Assembly (NCBI GenBank): GCA_017744415.1
Contig: JAGIBJ010000073.1
Span: forward strand, 99,996 to 163,995
From: Solirubrobacteraceae bacterium
GTDB lineage: Bacteria > Actinomycetota > Thermoleophilia > Solirubrobacterales > Solirubrobacteraceae
Length of the DNA: 64,000 nt
Direction of reading: 5' to 3'
Part shown: in pieces, positions 7,159 to 15,029 of the stretch
Layout of the letters: every line of letters begins with the position of its first letter
How positions within the stretch are numbered: position 1 is the first letter of the stretch
Notes under the pieces: model-generated
What the model was told of the DNA's origin: nothing
Databases searched by the model: none
Seen by the model: the letters and a program-made list of their open reading frames with translations, nothing else
Program-made: the position numbers and the translations under genes

Positions 7159-8154
7159 ATGACGCGCGCCACCGACCACATCGATCACGAGATTCCGGAG
7201 CTCGCGCGGCATCTCCCGCAGTGCCGGGGCGAGCGGCTCGTCACCGACGGTGGCCTCGAGACCGACCTGATCTTCCACGCGGGGCTCGACCTGCCGCACT
7301 TCGCGTCGTTCCCGCTGCTCGACGACGCCGAAGGGCGCGGCCACCTCACCGCCTACTACGACGGCTATGCCGCGATCGCCGAGGTGGCGGGCGCGGGCCT
7401 GATGCTCGAGACGCCGACGTGGCGTGCCAACACCGACTGGGGTGCCGAGGTGGGCTACGACCAGGCCGCGCTCGACCGCGTGAACGCCGACGCGATCGCG
7501 TTCGTCGCCGCGTTGCGCGACCGCTACCGCACGGAGTCCCCGGCAGTCGGTGAGATCGTCCTCAGCGGCCAGCTCGGGCCGAAGGGCGACGGCTACCAGC
7601 CGGCCGAGGCCGCCGACACCGCGGCGTTCGCCGACTATCACCGCCCGCAGCTCGCCGCCTTCAAGGCGGCCGGCGCCGACCTCGCCACCGCGCTCACGCT
7701 CACCACGCCGGGCGAGGCGCTCGGCATCGCGCAGGCCGCCGCCGATGTCGGTCTTCCGGTCGCGACGTGGTTCACGGTGGAGACCGATGGGCGCCTCCCC
7801 GACGGCACGCCGCTCGCCGACGCGATCGACGCCGTCGACGCCGCCGGCAGCCCGGCCTACTTCGGCGTGAACTGCGCGCACCCCGAGCACCTCGCCGGCG
7901 CCTTCCCCGACGCCGCAGGCGAGCCTCAGCGCTGGGCGCGCCGCATCCTCGGCATGCGCTACAACGCCAGCACCTGCAGCCACGCCGAGCTCGACGAGGC
8001 CGAGGAGCTCGACGAGGGCGACCTCGGCGTGCTCGGCGCCGGCCACGCGCAGGTGTCGGCCGCGTTCCCGTGGCTCACGATCCTCGGTGGCTGCTGCGGC
8101 ACCGACTCGCGACATGTCGCATCCCTGTGGGGGCAGAAGGCCTCGCTCGCCTGA
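7159..8154 (+). CDS. Homocysteine S-methyltransferase
   Basis: 331 residues. The family's zinc ligands are visible: 'FGVNCAHP' (first Cys, ~residue 238) and 'ILGGCCGTDSRH' near the C-terminus (the Cys-Cys pair). 'LVTDGGLETDLIF' and 'LETPTWRAN' are family N-terminal motifs. It would transfer a methyl group from a donor such as S-methylmethionine or betaine to homocysteine, giving methionine; MmuM- and BHMT-type members cannot be separated here. Good site GGGGAG 5 nt before the ATG. Stands alone between hairpins. Confidence 0.9.
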   Translation: MTRATDHIDHEIPELARHLPQCRGERLVTDGGLETDLIFHAGLDLPHFASFPLLDDAEGRGHLTAYYDGYAAIAEVAGAGLMLETPTWRANTDWGAEVGYDQAALDRVNADAIAFVAALRDRYRTESPAVGEIVLSGQLGPKGDGYQPAEAADTAAFADYHRPQLAAFKAAGADLATALTLTTPGEALGIAQAAADVGLPVATWFTVETDGRLPDGTPLADAIDAVDAAGSPAYFGVNCAHPEHLAGAFPDAAGEPQRWARRILGMRYNASTCSHAELDEAEELDEGDLGVLGAGHAQVSAAFPWLTILGGCCGTDSRHVASLWGQKASLA

Positions 8155-8168
8155 CTCGGTCGCAGGCT

Positions 8169-8212
8169 GAGCGGGACGTAACCGTGGCCAGGACCACCGT
8201 TATGTCCCGCTC
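8169..8212. terminator. Near-perfect inverted repeat between two genes
   Basis: 19-nt arms (8169-8187 and 8194-8212; one G-U pair, one C-C mismatch) around a 6-nt loop. It begins 14 nt after the methyltransferase stop, so it probably acts as a terminator, although no T-run follows. Could also be a dispersed palindromic repeat. Confidence 0.6.
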
Positions 8213-8229
8213 GCGCCTCGCGGCGCGCC

Positions 8230-8235
8230 TAGACT
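8230..8235 (+). promoter_or_regulatory. -10 box (TAGACT) of the HD-domain gene
   Basis: TAGACT sits 7 nt before ATG 8243, again a leaderless arrangement. Confidence 0.5.
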
Positions 8236-8242
8236 CGGCGGC

Positions 8243-8830
8243 ATGCCGACGCCGATCGACCGTGCCACCGCCTGGGAGCTCCTCACCGAGTGGGTGCAGT
8301 CGGAGAGCCTGCGCAAGCACTGCCTGGCCGTCGAGGCGTCGATGCGGGCCGTCGCGCGCGAGCGCGGGGAGGACGAGGAGCTCTACGGCGTCACCGGCCT
8401 GCTGCACGACCTCGACTACGAGCAGTTCCCGGACCTCGAGACGGGCCATCCGCGCAAGGTGATCGCTCTGCTCGAGGAGCGCGACGCCGACCCCGCCGTG
8501 ATCCACGCGATCACCGCCCATGCGCCCTACCTCGGCGTCGCCCCGGAGACCGACCTGGCCCGCGCGCTCCTGGCCGTCGACGAGCTCTCGGGGTTCGTGA
8601 TGGCGGTCGCCTACGTGCGCCCCGAGGGCATCCACGGCATGACGCCCAAGAGCGTGAAGAAGAAGCTCAAAACGCCCGCGTTCGCGGCGGCCGTCTCCCG
8701 CGACGACGTCGCCCAGGGCCCGGAGCTGCTCGGCGTCGAGCTCGACGACCTGATCCGCCTGGTGATCGGTGCTTTGGAAGCAGACGCGGATGCGCTCGCG
8801 CTGAACGGCAAGGCCGCGGCCGCGGAGTAG
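8243..8830 (+). CDS. HD domain phosphohydrolase
   Basis: 195 residues. The metal-binding histidine-aspartate pair is 'TGLLHDLDYEQ' (~residues 52-62); upstream 'LRKHCLAVEASMRAVA' supplies the first histidine, and 'AITAHAPYLG' the later one. This is the short HDIG-type hydrolase fold that typically cleaves phosphate from nucleotides or related molecules; substrate unknown. C-terminal ~60 residues are Ala-rich helices. It immediately precedes the fliM promoter region but has its own -10 box. Confidence 0.85.
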   Translation: MPTPIDRATAWELLTEWVQSESLRKHCLAVEASMRAVARERGEDEELYGVTGLLHDLDYEQFPDLETGHPRKVIALLEERDADPAVIHAITAHAPYLGVAPETDLARALLAVDELSGFVMAVAYVRPEGIHGMTPKSVKKKLKTPAFAAAVSRDDVAQGPELLGVELDDLIRLVIGALEADADALALNGKAAAAE

Positions 8831-8898
8831 CCGGGGCAGAGTGGGTCCGGGCTGCCACGGACTGACCTGGCAGCGCGCTCGCATGGGCACCACTGGAC

Positions 8899-8926
8899 TA
8901 CAGGTCCAGCCGCACAATGCCGATCC
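8899..8926 (+). promoter_or_regulatory. Sigma-28-like promoter of fliM
   Basis: TACA (8899-8902), 16 nt, GCCGATCC (8919-8926). A perfect palindrome, CTGGAC-TACAG-GTCCAG (8893-8909), overlaps the -35. The -10 includes an ATG (8917) that would otherwise be taken as the fliM start; a start downstream is therefore more likely. Confidence 0.5.
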
Positions 8927-8967
8927 AACGGGGTGTAGGGCGTTCCGCGCCCCGTTCGATCGAACCC

Positions 8968-9897
8968 GTGAGCGAATCTCCGACACGCCGCATCGCCGAA
9001 TCCGGCGGCCGCCGCCCCTGGCTGCGACCAGTGGATTTCCAGGCACCGAGCGCCCTGGCGCCCGATCAGCAGGCCCGCCTGCGCAAGCTCGCCGACGACG
9101 TCTGCGACGTGATCGCGTCCCGCGCGCTCAAGGACCTCGCGATGACGATCCACTTCGAGCCCCTGGAGATGCGCGAGACCACCTGGCGCGAGGCCCAGCG
9201 CGTGCCCGCCGAGGAAGCCATCACGACCACGATCGAGGCCTCCGGCGGTGGCCAGCTCTACCAGGTGATGGATCCGGCGCTCGCATCGGTGCTCGTCGAG
9301 CGGCTGCTCGGCGCCGACCCGGATCCCTCGCTGCCGCCGCGTCCGCTCACCGCGATCGACCGTTCGCTGCTGCGGCGCGTGAACGAGCTCGTCGTCGCCA
9401 GCTGGGACCAGCTCTGGAGCGACCTCACCGACACCACGCTCACCCCGGGCGCGGCGCAGCCGCACAAAATGCTCGCGATGGCGCACGACGCAGGCGAGCC
9501 GACCCTTCTCATCGCCTTCCAGGTGCGACTGGCCGGCAGTTACGCCGTGCTCCACATCCTGTTGCCCCAAGCCACGGTGGCACCGGTCGCGGAGCGCTTC
9601 TCGCGGCCCTCGGCGCGCGGCAGCATCGACGATCCCGCCGCCACGCAGGCGCTGCAGAGTCGCCTCGGCGGCGCCGGCGTGAGCGTGCACGTGCGCCTCG
9701 GCCGGGTGCGCCTCACCGCCTCCGCGATCTCGCAGCTGCACCCGGGCGACCGCGTGCCCCTCGGGGTCGCGCCCACTGCGCCGGCCACGCTCGTCGTCGA
9801 CGGCGTCACCGTGCAGTTCGGCCATGTCGGCCGCAGCGGCACCCGCCGCGCGGTACAGATCGGCAGCGGCGCCGTCCACGCGCAAGGCGTCGCATGA
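8968..9897 (+). CDS. fliM: Flagellar motor switch protein FliM (lacking the CheY-binding N-terminus)
   Basis: 309 residues from the GTG chosen here. 'RPVDFQAPSALAPDQQARLRKLADDV' matches the opening of the FliM middle domain, 'LTAIDRSLLRRVNELVVASWDQLW' its central helix, and the last ~80 residues a SpoA/FliN-type C-ring domain. The usual N-terminal CheY-P-binding motif (LSQ.EIDALL) is absent, and the GGxG loop reads 'LLGADPD'. FliM forms the cytoplasmic C-ring with FliG and FliN. The GTG at 8968 lies downstream of the putative promoter; ATG 8917 is the alternative. The stop overlaps the next start (ATGA). Confidence 0.8.
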   Translation: MSESPTRRIAESGGRRPWLRPVDFQAPSALAPDQQARLRKLADDVCDVIASRALKDLAMTIHFEPLEMRETTWREAQRVPAEEAITTTIEASGGGQLYQVMDPALASVLVERLLGADPDPSLPPRPLTAIDRSLLRRVNELVVASWDQLWSDLTDTTLTPGAAQPHKMLAMAHDAGEPTLLIAFQVRLAGSYAVLHILLPQATVAPVAERFSRPSARGSIDDPAATQALQSRLGGAGVSVHVRLGRVRLTASAISQLHPGDRVPLGVAPTAPATLVVDGVTVQFGHVGRSGTRRAVQIGSGAVHAQGVA

Positions 9898-11078
9898 GCC
9901 AGCCGCTCGACCGGATCGCGGCCACCATGGTCGACGCCATCGCCGGAGCGGTCGATGGTGCCGAGGCCGGCGCTCCGATCATGCTGCCCCGCGGCGCCGA
10001 CCCGTTCGCCGGCGCTGAACGCCCGCTGTTGCTCGCCGCCACCCGTTGGACGGCCGTCTCTCCCGGAGGCGTCGTGCTCGGTGGCACGCCCGAGGCGCTC
10101 GCCACGGTGCTCGGCTTCGAACTGCCCGCCCGCCCCGAGGTCTCCTCCGAGAACGCCGACCAGGCGCGCCGCGCCACCGACGAGCCCATCGGCGAAGACG
10201 GCGCCGACGCCCCCGAAGCAGACGCCGAGCCGGAGCCCGAGGCGCCCGTCAAGGCCGAGGACGACGACCAGCCCGCTGCCGAGGGCGAGGCCCCGCCCGC
10301 CGATGACGATGTGCCCGCACCCGCACGCCGCTGGAGTGATCGCGCCGCCGACGCCGCACGCCAGCCCGCCGCCGACGCCTCCGACGGTCTGATTCGCGCG
10401 CTTGCCACGCTCGCCGGCCTGCCGCACGGCGCCGCCGCCACGCAGAGCGTGCTCGCCGAGACGGACGGCATGGTCACGACCGCCGTCGGCCCGCTCCCCG
10501 ACGCCGTCGTCGTTCCGATCCGCCGCGATGGGGCGGAAGTGCGACTGGTCGTCGTGGTCTCCGGCATCATCAGCGCCCGCGTCGCCGCGGCGGCCCTCGA
10601 GGTCGGCAGCGCGTCGGGCCCCGGTGCCGCCCCCGTCGAGGACGACGATGCCGCGGCTGAGAACGAGGCTGACGCCGACGTGGCCGAAGGCTCGGCCGGG
10701 TCGGCAATCTTCGCGGCCGCCGCGCTCGGCGACGTGCCGCTCGAACTCTCCGCCGAGCTCGGCACCGCTCGCATGCCGCTCTCGTCGGTGCTCGCGCTGC
10801 GCGAGGGCGCCGTGATCGACCTCCGCGAGGCCGTCGACGCGCCGGTCGCGCTCGTCGCCGGCACCACCACCGTCGCCTCCGGTGAGCTCGAGCTCGACGA
10901 GGCCGGCTCGCTGGTGCTCCACGTCACCTCGATCCCGGGTCGGCCGGATCTCTCCGCGGGCCCGAGCCTGGTCGTCGATCCCGACGACGGCCCCGCGCCG
11001 ATGGCCGACGCGGGTGCTGCATCCGACGCCGCGGCCGCGCCGGGCGAGCCCGGCTCCCCCGACGCTCCCGCGGCCTAG
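9894..11078 (+). CDS. Long FliN/FliY-type flagellar motor switch protein
   Basis: 394 residues. The last ~100 contain a SpoA (FliN) domain: 'LGDVPLELSAELGTARMPLSSVLALREGAVIDL' followed by the usual beta strands. The N-terminal part has two segments resembling a CheC/FliY-like or FliN_N domain (residues ~1-80 and ~165-240), separated by an acidic Glu/Asp/Ala/Pro linker (~95-150) that is probably disordered. It overlaps fliM by ATGA. A second, canonical 117-residue FliN is encoded at 14192, so the C-ring probably uses both. The stop overlaps that of the convergent thioesterase gene. Confidence 0.78.
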   Translation: MSQPLDRIAATMVDAIAGAVDGAEAGAPIMLPRGADPFAGAERPLLLAATRWTAVSPGGVVLGGTPEALATVLGFELPARPEVSSENADQARRATDEPIGEDGADAPEADAEPEPEAPVKAEDDDQPAAEGEAPPADDDVPAPARRWSDRAADAARQPAADASDGLIRALATLAGLPHGAAATQSVLAETDGMVTTAVGPLPDAVVVPIRRDGAEVRLVVVVSGIISARVAAAALEVGSASGPGAAPVEDDDAAAENEADADVAEGSAGSAIFAAAALGDVPLELSAELGTARMPLSSVLALREGAVIDLREAVDAPVALVAGTTTVASGELELDEAGSLVLHVTSIPGRPDLSAGPSLVVDPDDGPAPMADAGAASDAAAAPGEPGSPDAPAA

Positions 11079-11884
11079 CGCGGCTCGAAGTACGCGATCG
11101 TCTGCCGGCTCAGCGCCCGCAGGCGGCCCGCCGCATCCCAGATCCGAGCGGTCGTCGAGCCGTAGCCGTGGGCGGCGACGAGCGTGCGCACGTCGTACTG
11201 CCAGTGCGCGTCTGGGGCATCGGGCTCGTCAGCAGGCGGGGTGCCGACCACCTCGTAGGTCCAGCCGAGGCTGCTCATCGGCGCCGGGCCGGTGAACAGT
11301 GGCGCGACGCCCGGAGGCCAGGCATCGGTGAGGGCGAGCAGCTCGCGGTCACCCATGCGCGCCGGCGCCTCGCGGAACCGCATCCAGCCGCCGAACGCGG
11401 CCTCGCGCGCGCCCGTGAACGGCGGCGAGCCTGCGGCGAAGCGCAGCTCGACGTGCTGGAGGAAGTCGGGCAGGAGGCCCTCGATGAACGGCGCAGCCTC
11501 CACCGCCTCGGGGCGTGCGATCGCCGGAGCGGCCGTCGCCCTCGAACCGTCGACCGACACCTGCGTGGCGCGGTCGGCACCGTACGTCGCGGTGAAGGTC
11601 GTCCGCACGTCGCCGCTCTGCACCACGCGCCCATGCACCGACGTCGCCGACGAGCCCGACCGGAGCACCTCCACGTCGATGCTCGCGTCGCCCGGCTCGA
11701 CCGGTCCGACGAAGGTGATGTTTGCGACCCGAAGCCGCCGCGCCGGGTCGTCGATCAGCTGCTCCGCGCGCGCCGCGAGCAGGCCGGCCACGAGACCACC
11801 GTAGGTGGCGCGTCCTTGCCCCCAGCCGGCTTCGATCACGGCGTTCCCGCTAGCCGCAGACTCCAACATCCCGTCGAGACTCAT
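11075..11884 (-). CDS. Acyl-CoA thioesterase family protein (double hot-dog)
   Basis: 269 residues. The N-terminal hot-dog has 'GQGRATYGGLVAGLLAARAEQLI' and 'ITFVGPVEPGDASIDVEVLRSGSS'; the C-terminal half has a second hot-dog ('DAWPPG...SSLGWTYEVV', 'ARIWDAAGRLRALSRQTIAYF'). This matches the TesB-like 4HBT_3 family, which hydrolyses acyl-CoA to fatty acid and CoA. Substrate chain length cannot be predicted. Transcribed against the flagellar genes and sharing its stop region with fliY. Confidence 0.85.
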   Translation of the reverse strand: MSLDGMLESAASGNAVIEAGWGQGRATYGGLVAGLLAARAEQLIDDPARRLRVANITFVGPVEPGDASIDVEVLRSGSSATSVHGRVVQSGDVRTTFTATYGADRATQVSVDGSRATAAPAIARPEAVEAAPFIEGLLPDFLQHVELRFAAGSPPFTGAREAAFGGWMRFREAPARMGDRELLALTDAWPPGVAPLFTGPAPMSSLGWTYEVVGTPPADEPDAPDAHWQYDVRTLVAAHGYGSTTARIWDAAGRLRALSRQTIAYFEPR

Positions 11885-11968
11885 CGCACCGGAAGTCTGC
11901 CAGGACAGGCGCGTCCACTTCGGTTCAGCCCCAGTCCATACGGGCGGCGCGCCGAATTCTCGTTACCT

Positions 11969-11984
11969 GTCCAACTTGTTGGAC
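11969..11984 (+). promoter_or_regulatory. Candidate operator palindrome upstream of motA promoter
   Basis: GTCCAACTTGTTGGAC: a perfect 6+6 inverted repeat with a 4-nt centre, ending 6 nt before the -35-like GCAA, exactly as in the flgE and fliC promoters. Confidence 0.55.
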
Positions 11985-11990
11985 AACTGC

Positions 11991-12017
11991 GCAAGTTCTC
12001 CAATGGGACGCCGATTG
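11991..12017 (+). promoter_or_regulatory. Sigma-28-like promoter of motA
   Basis: GCAA (11991-11994), 15 nt, GCCGATTG (12010-12017). The motA ATG begins 9 nt after the -10, so the transcript is probably leaderless or nearly so. Confidence 0.6.
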
Positions 12018-12025
12018 CCAGGTCA

Positions 12026-12838
12026 ATGAAAGCTGGATCCATCATCGGAATCGCGGTTGGTGTCGGCCTCATCCTGATGGGCGGCATCATGGAGGGCGTC
12101 ACCCCCATGATGCTCATCGCGCCCTCCGCGATCATCATCATCGGCGGCGGCACCATCGGTGCCGTCATGGGCTCCTTCGGCATGGAGGGCATGAAGGCCA
12201 TCGTGCCGGGCTACAAAGCCGCCTTCGTCGCCGAGCCCTTGAACAAGCCCGAGCAGGTCGAGCGGCTCGTCGGCTTCGCCGACACCGCCCGCCGCGATGG
12301 CCTCCTCGCGCTCGAAGCGCAGATCGAGGAGATCCCGGACGAGTTCACCAAGAAGGGCCTCCAGCTCGTCGTCGACGGCACCGACGCCCACCTCGTGGAG
12401 GAGATCCTCCACCTCGAGGTCGAGGCGATGAGCACCCGCCACAAGCTTGCCGAAGAGGTCTTCCGTGCCGGCTCGGGTTTCGCCCCGACCATCGGCGTGC
12501 TCGGCACCGTCATCTCGCTGGTGCACGTGCTCGGCAACCTCTCCGATCCGGATTCGCTCGGTCCGTCGATCTCCGTCGCCTTCCTCGCCACGCTGATGGG
12601 CGTCGGCAGCGCCAACCTCCTGTTCCTCCCCGTCGCCACGCGCCTCAAGCAGGTGTCGGGCTGGGAGGTCGAGTACCGCCACATGACGATCGAGGGCATC
12701 CTCTCGCTCCAGGCCGGGGAGAACCCGCGCATGGTTGCGGAGAAGCTCCTCACGTACGTGCCGCCGGCACAGCGCGCCGACGTGAACCTGCCGGGCTCGC
12801 CGAAGCTCCAGGCGGTCGAAGACAAGAAGGCGGCCTAG
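12026..12838 (+). CDS. motA: Flagellar stator protein MotA
   Basis: 270 residues with four hydrophobic segments. TM1-TM2 lie within residues 1-55, then a ~110-residue cytoplasmic domain, then 'GSGFAPTIGVLGTVISLVHVLGNL' (TM3, with the conserved prolines) and 'VAFLATLMGVGSANLLFLPVATRLK' (TM4). MotA surrounds MotB as the proton-driven torque generator pushing on FliG. motB follows 19 nt downstream. No Shine-Dalgarno site precedes the ATG, fitting leaderless expression from the sigma-28-like promoter. Confidence 0.95.
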   Translation: MKAGSIIGIAVGVGLILMGGIMEGVTPMMLIAPSAIIIIGGGTIGAVMGSFGMEGMKAIVPGYKAAFVAEPLNKPEQVERLVGFADTARRDGLLALEAQIEEIPDEFTKKGLQLVVDGTDAHLVEEILHLEVEAMSTRHKLAEEVFRAGSGFAPTIGVLGTVISLVHVLGNLSDPDSLGPSISVAFLATLMGVGSANLLFLPVATRLKQVSGWEVEYRHMTIEGILSLQAGENPRMVAEKLLTYVPPAQRADVNLPGSPKLQAVEDKKAA

Positions 12839-12857
12839 CCGCCCACCCGCGTGACCG

Positions 12858-13658
12858 ATGGCGCGCAAGAGCAAACACGCTGCTCACGACGAGCACCCTG
12901 ATGAGCGCTGGCTGCTGACCTACGCCGACATGATCACGCTCCTGATGGCGCTGTTCATCGTCATGTTCTCGATCTCCAACGTGAACAAGGGCAAGTTCAA
13001 CGAGCTCGCCAAGTCGCTGAACTCGGCCTTCAACGGCCCACCGGTGATCACCGGCGGCCAGGCCATCAAGGACACGGGCGGTGAGGCCGGCGTCGAGACT
13101 CTCGGCTCCGCTCCGATCACCCCGTCGCTCCAGGACAACCTCGCGCGCCGCACCGAGGGCTCTGCCGCCCAGGCCAAGCAAGAGATCGAGGATCTGAAGC
13201 AGCTCAAGGAGAGCATCGACAACGCCGCGCGTGGTCAGGGCATCTCCAGCAAGGTGCAGACCGAGCTCTCCAAGGACGGCCTCACGGTTCGCCTGAAGAC
13301 CGACGGCCTGCTCTTCGATCCAGGCCAGGCCGCGATCAAGGAGGGCGCCCGGCCGCTGATCGAGCGGATGTCGCGCCTCTTCCGCGCCGACGGCCGCCAC
13401 CCCATCTTCGTCTCCGGACACACCGATTCCACGCCGATCTCGACGGGTACCTACCCGTCGAACTGGGAACTCTCGACGGCTCGCGCCTCCGCGGTCGTCC
13501 GCGTGATGGTGGCCGACAAGGTCTCCCCGGCCCGCCTCACCGCGACTGGCCGCGCCTACTACGACCCGATCGGCAGCAACGCCACCACCTACGGCCGCGC
13601 GCAGAACCGCCGCGTCGAACTCTTCATCCCGCGCACCGTCGCAGCCACCACCTCCTGA
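12858..13658 (+). CDS. motB: Flagellar stator protein MotB
   Basis: 266 residues. A basic N-terminus, then 'WLLTYADMITLLMALFIVMFS', the single TM with the proton-binding aspartate (Asp24). A plug/linker region rich in Gln/Lys follows, then an OmpA-like peptidoglycan-binding domain from ~residue 140 with 'FVSGHTDSTPI' and 'NRRVELFI'. It anchors the MotA ring to the cell wall. An aspartate with no sodium-type features suggests proton coupling, but that cannot be settled from sequence. Confidence 0.95.
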   Translation: MARKSKHAAHDEHPDERWLLTYADMITLLMALFIVMFSISNVNKGKFNELAKSLNSAFNGPPVITGGQAIKDTGGEAGVETLGSAPITPSLQDNLARRTEGSAAQAKQEIEDLKQLKESIDNAARGQGISSKVQTELSKDGLTVRLKTDGLLFDPGQAAIKEGARPLIERMSRLFRADGRHPIFVSGHTDSTPISTGTYPSNWELSTARASAVVRVMVADKVSPARLTATGRAYYDPIGSNATTYGRAQNRRVELFIPRTVAATTS

Positions 13659-13674
13659 CCCTCCACCGCAAGCC

Positions 13675-14133
13675 ATGAAGCCGAAACTCATCCTCCCCGT
13701 CGTCCTGCTCCTCGCGGGACTGTTCGTCGGCAAGACGATGTTCGCCAAGCCGGCGGAGACGAAGCCGAAGCCCAAGGTGCATGGCGAGGTCTACGTCATG
13801 CCGAAGGACTTCCTGATCAATCTCAAGGACGGTCGTTTCGCGAAGCTGAACGTCGGTCTCGTGCTCGAGCACGGCTACCTCGCGGAGGCCGTGGCTGAGG
13901 CCAGCGGCGGCGGCCACGAGGGCGGCGCAAAGGCCCCGGACGGCTACGGCACGCTGCCCCAGGAGGCGCTCGTGCGCGACATCATCACCGACGAGCTGAC
14001 GGGTGCCGAGGCCTCGGAGCTGATCAGCAAGCCCAAGCGCGCCGAGCTCAAGGAGCACATCGTCAAGGACATCAAGTCCCACACCGATGTGAAGATCGAG
14101 GAAGTGATCCTCACGGACGTCGCCGTCCAGTAG
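13675..14133 (+). CDS. fliL: Flagellar basal body-associated protein FliL
   Basis: 152 residues: an N-terminal membrane anchor (residues ~3-22), a Lys/Pro-rich linker, then the FliL domain starting 'FLINLKDGRFAKLNVGLVLE' and ending 'VKIEEVILTDVAVQ'. The segment 'SGGGHEGGAKAPDGYG' is an insertion in the middle of the domain. FliL rings surround the stator and modulate torque. The gene starts 16 nt after motB. Confidence 0.93.
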   Translation: MKPKLILPVVLLLAGLFVGKTMFAKPAETKPKPKVHGEVYVMPKDFLINLKDGRFAKLNVGLVLEHGYLAEAVAEASGGGHEGGAKAPDGYGTLPQEALVRDIITDELTGAEASELISKPKRAELKEHIVKDIKSHTDVKIEEVILTDVAVQ

Positions 14134-14191
14134 CCGCAAGGCTCGAGCCCTCCGACGCATCAGCCCCCACCAGGACACGATCAGCAACCAC

Positions 14192-14545
14192 ATGTTCGAC
14201 GCCAACGACTTCACCACCACCTCCGGCGCACAGCCCGCCGCCGACCTCGGCCGTCTGGTCGATGTCGCCGTCGAGGTGAGCGTGGAGCTCGGCCGGGCCC
14301 GCGTCACCCTCGGTGAGGCCATGGCGCTCGGCCCGGGCGCGGTGGTGCCGCTGGATCGCACGGCCGGTCAGCCGGTCGACCTGCTCGTCAACGGCCAGCT
14401 CGTCGCCCGCGGCGAGGTCGTCGTGGTCGACGACACCTACGGCCTGCGGATCACCGAGGCCGTGACCGAGACCGATCCCGCCCAGGGCGCTGCCGAGCTG
14501 GCGGGCCTGAGCGAGCATCCGCAGAACCCGCCGCTCGCGGCGTAG
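14192..14545 (+). CDS. fliN: Flagellar motor switch protein FliN (canonical short form)
   Basis: 117 residues, almost entirely a SpoA domain: 'VDVAVEVSVELGRARVTLGEAMALGPGAVVPLDRTAGQPVDLLVNGQLVARGEVVVVDDTYGLRI', with the family's 'LG.gsvi.Ld......v.l.vNg...a.GeVvvvd...gvRi' pattern. It forms the lower part of the C-ring. Follows fliL by 58 nt. Tail of ~25 polar residues. Two strong hairpins follow (14585-14643), closing the motA-motB-fliL-fliN unit. Confidence 0.93.
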   Translation: MFDANDFTTTSGAQPAADLGRLVDVAVEVSVELGRARVTLGEAMALGPGAVVPLDRTAGQPVDLLVNGQLVARGEVVVVDDTYGLRITEAVTETDPAQGAAELAGLSEHPQNPPLAA

Positions 14546-14584
14546 GCGCCTCCGGCCTGGCCCTCGGCCGCGCCGACAGCTGGA

Positions 14585-14643
14585 CGCCGGTCGCTCGCGA
14601 CCGGCGCTGTTGACCAGTCACGCACGGCGCCGTAAGGCGCCGT
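14585..14643 (+). terminator. Two hairpins ending the mot-fliL-fliN unit
   Basis: Hairpin 1: 14585-14594 with 14597-14606 (10 perfect base pairs). Hairpin 2: 14624-14631 with 14636-14643 (8 perfect pairs) closed by a GTAA loop, a GNRA tetraloop. Short T-containing sequence follows each. Confidence 0.65.
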
Positions 14644-14701
14644 CGCTATTGGATGGATGGGAGGGCCGGCACGAGGTCGGCCTGTGACCGAAAGGGCCGC
14701 C

Positions 14702-14944
14702 ATGCCCCTCCTCGGCTACCACCCCGCTGCACACCGCCACGCCCTGCTCGAAGTTCCCGGCCCCGCGCCGGGCGAGATCCCCGACGCGCCTCCGCCGACG
14801 GTGCCCGACGTGCCCGACGAACCGGCCGAGCAGCCACCGTCCGAGCCGCCGACCACCGTGCCCGACGAACCGGCCACGCCGATCGATCCCACGCCCGGGG
14901 AGGAGATCCCCGACCCGCAGCCGGAGCACGAGACGCCCGGCTGA
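14702..14944 (+). CDS. Small proline-rich hypothetical protein
   Basis: 80 residues, GAAAGG site 6 nt before the ATG. After ~15 ordinary residues it is a Pro/Glu/Thr-rich string with repeated 'VPDEPA' and 'PTTVPDEPATP' units; strongly acidic, no membrane segment or signal peptide. Such composition can arise by chance in GC-rich DNA, so reality is uncertain, but the ribosome site and position in a clean gap argue for it. No function inferred. Confidence 0.4.
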   Translation: MPLLGYHPAAHRHALLEVPGPAPGEIPDAPPPTVPDVPDEPAEQPPSEPPTTVPDEPATPIDPTPGEEIPDPQPEHETPG

Positions 14945-15029
14945 TCCGGCACCGAACCGTTGCGCCGGGCGGCGGTGAACCAACCGGAGTCTCCAGCGCC
15001 CGGACGTCCGGTGTAATGTCGGCGCCTTC

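Noticed and set aside
6935..7162. 75-residue open frame overlapping the methyltransferase start
   Set aside because: Contains both hairpins, has no ribosome site and ends within the start of a well-supported gene.
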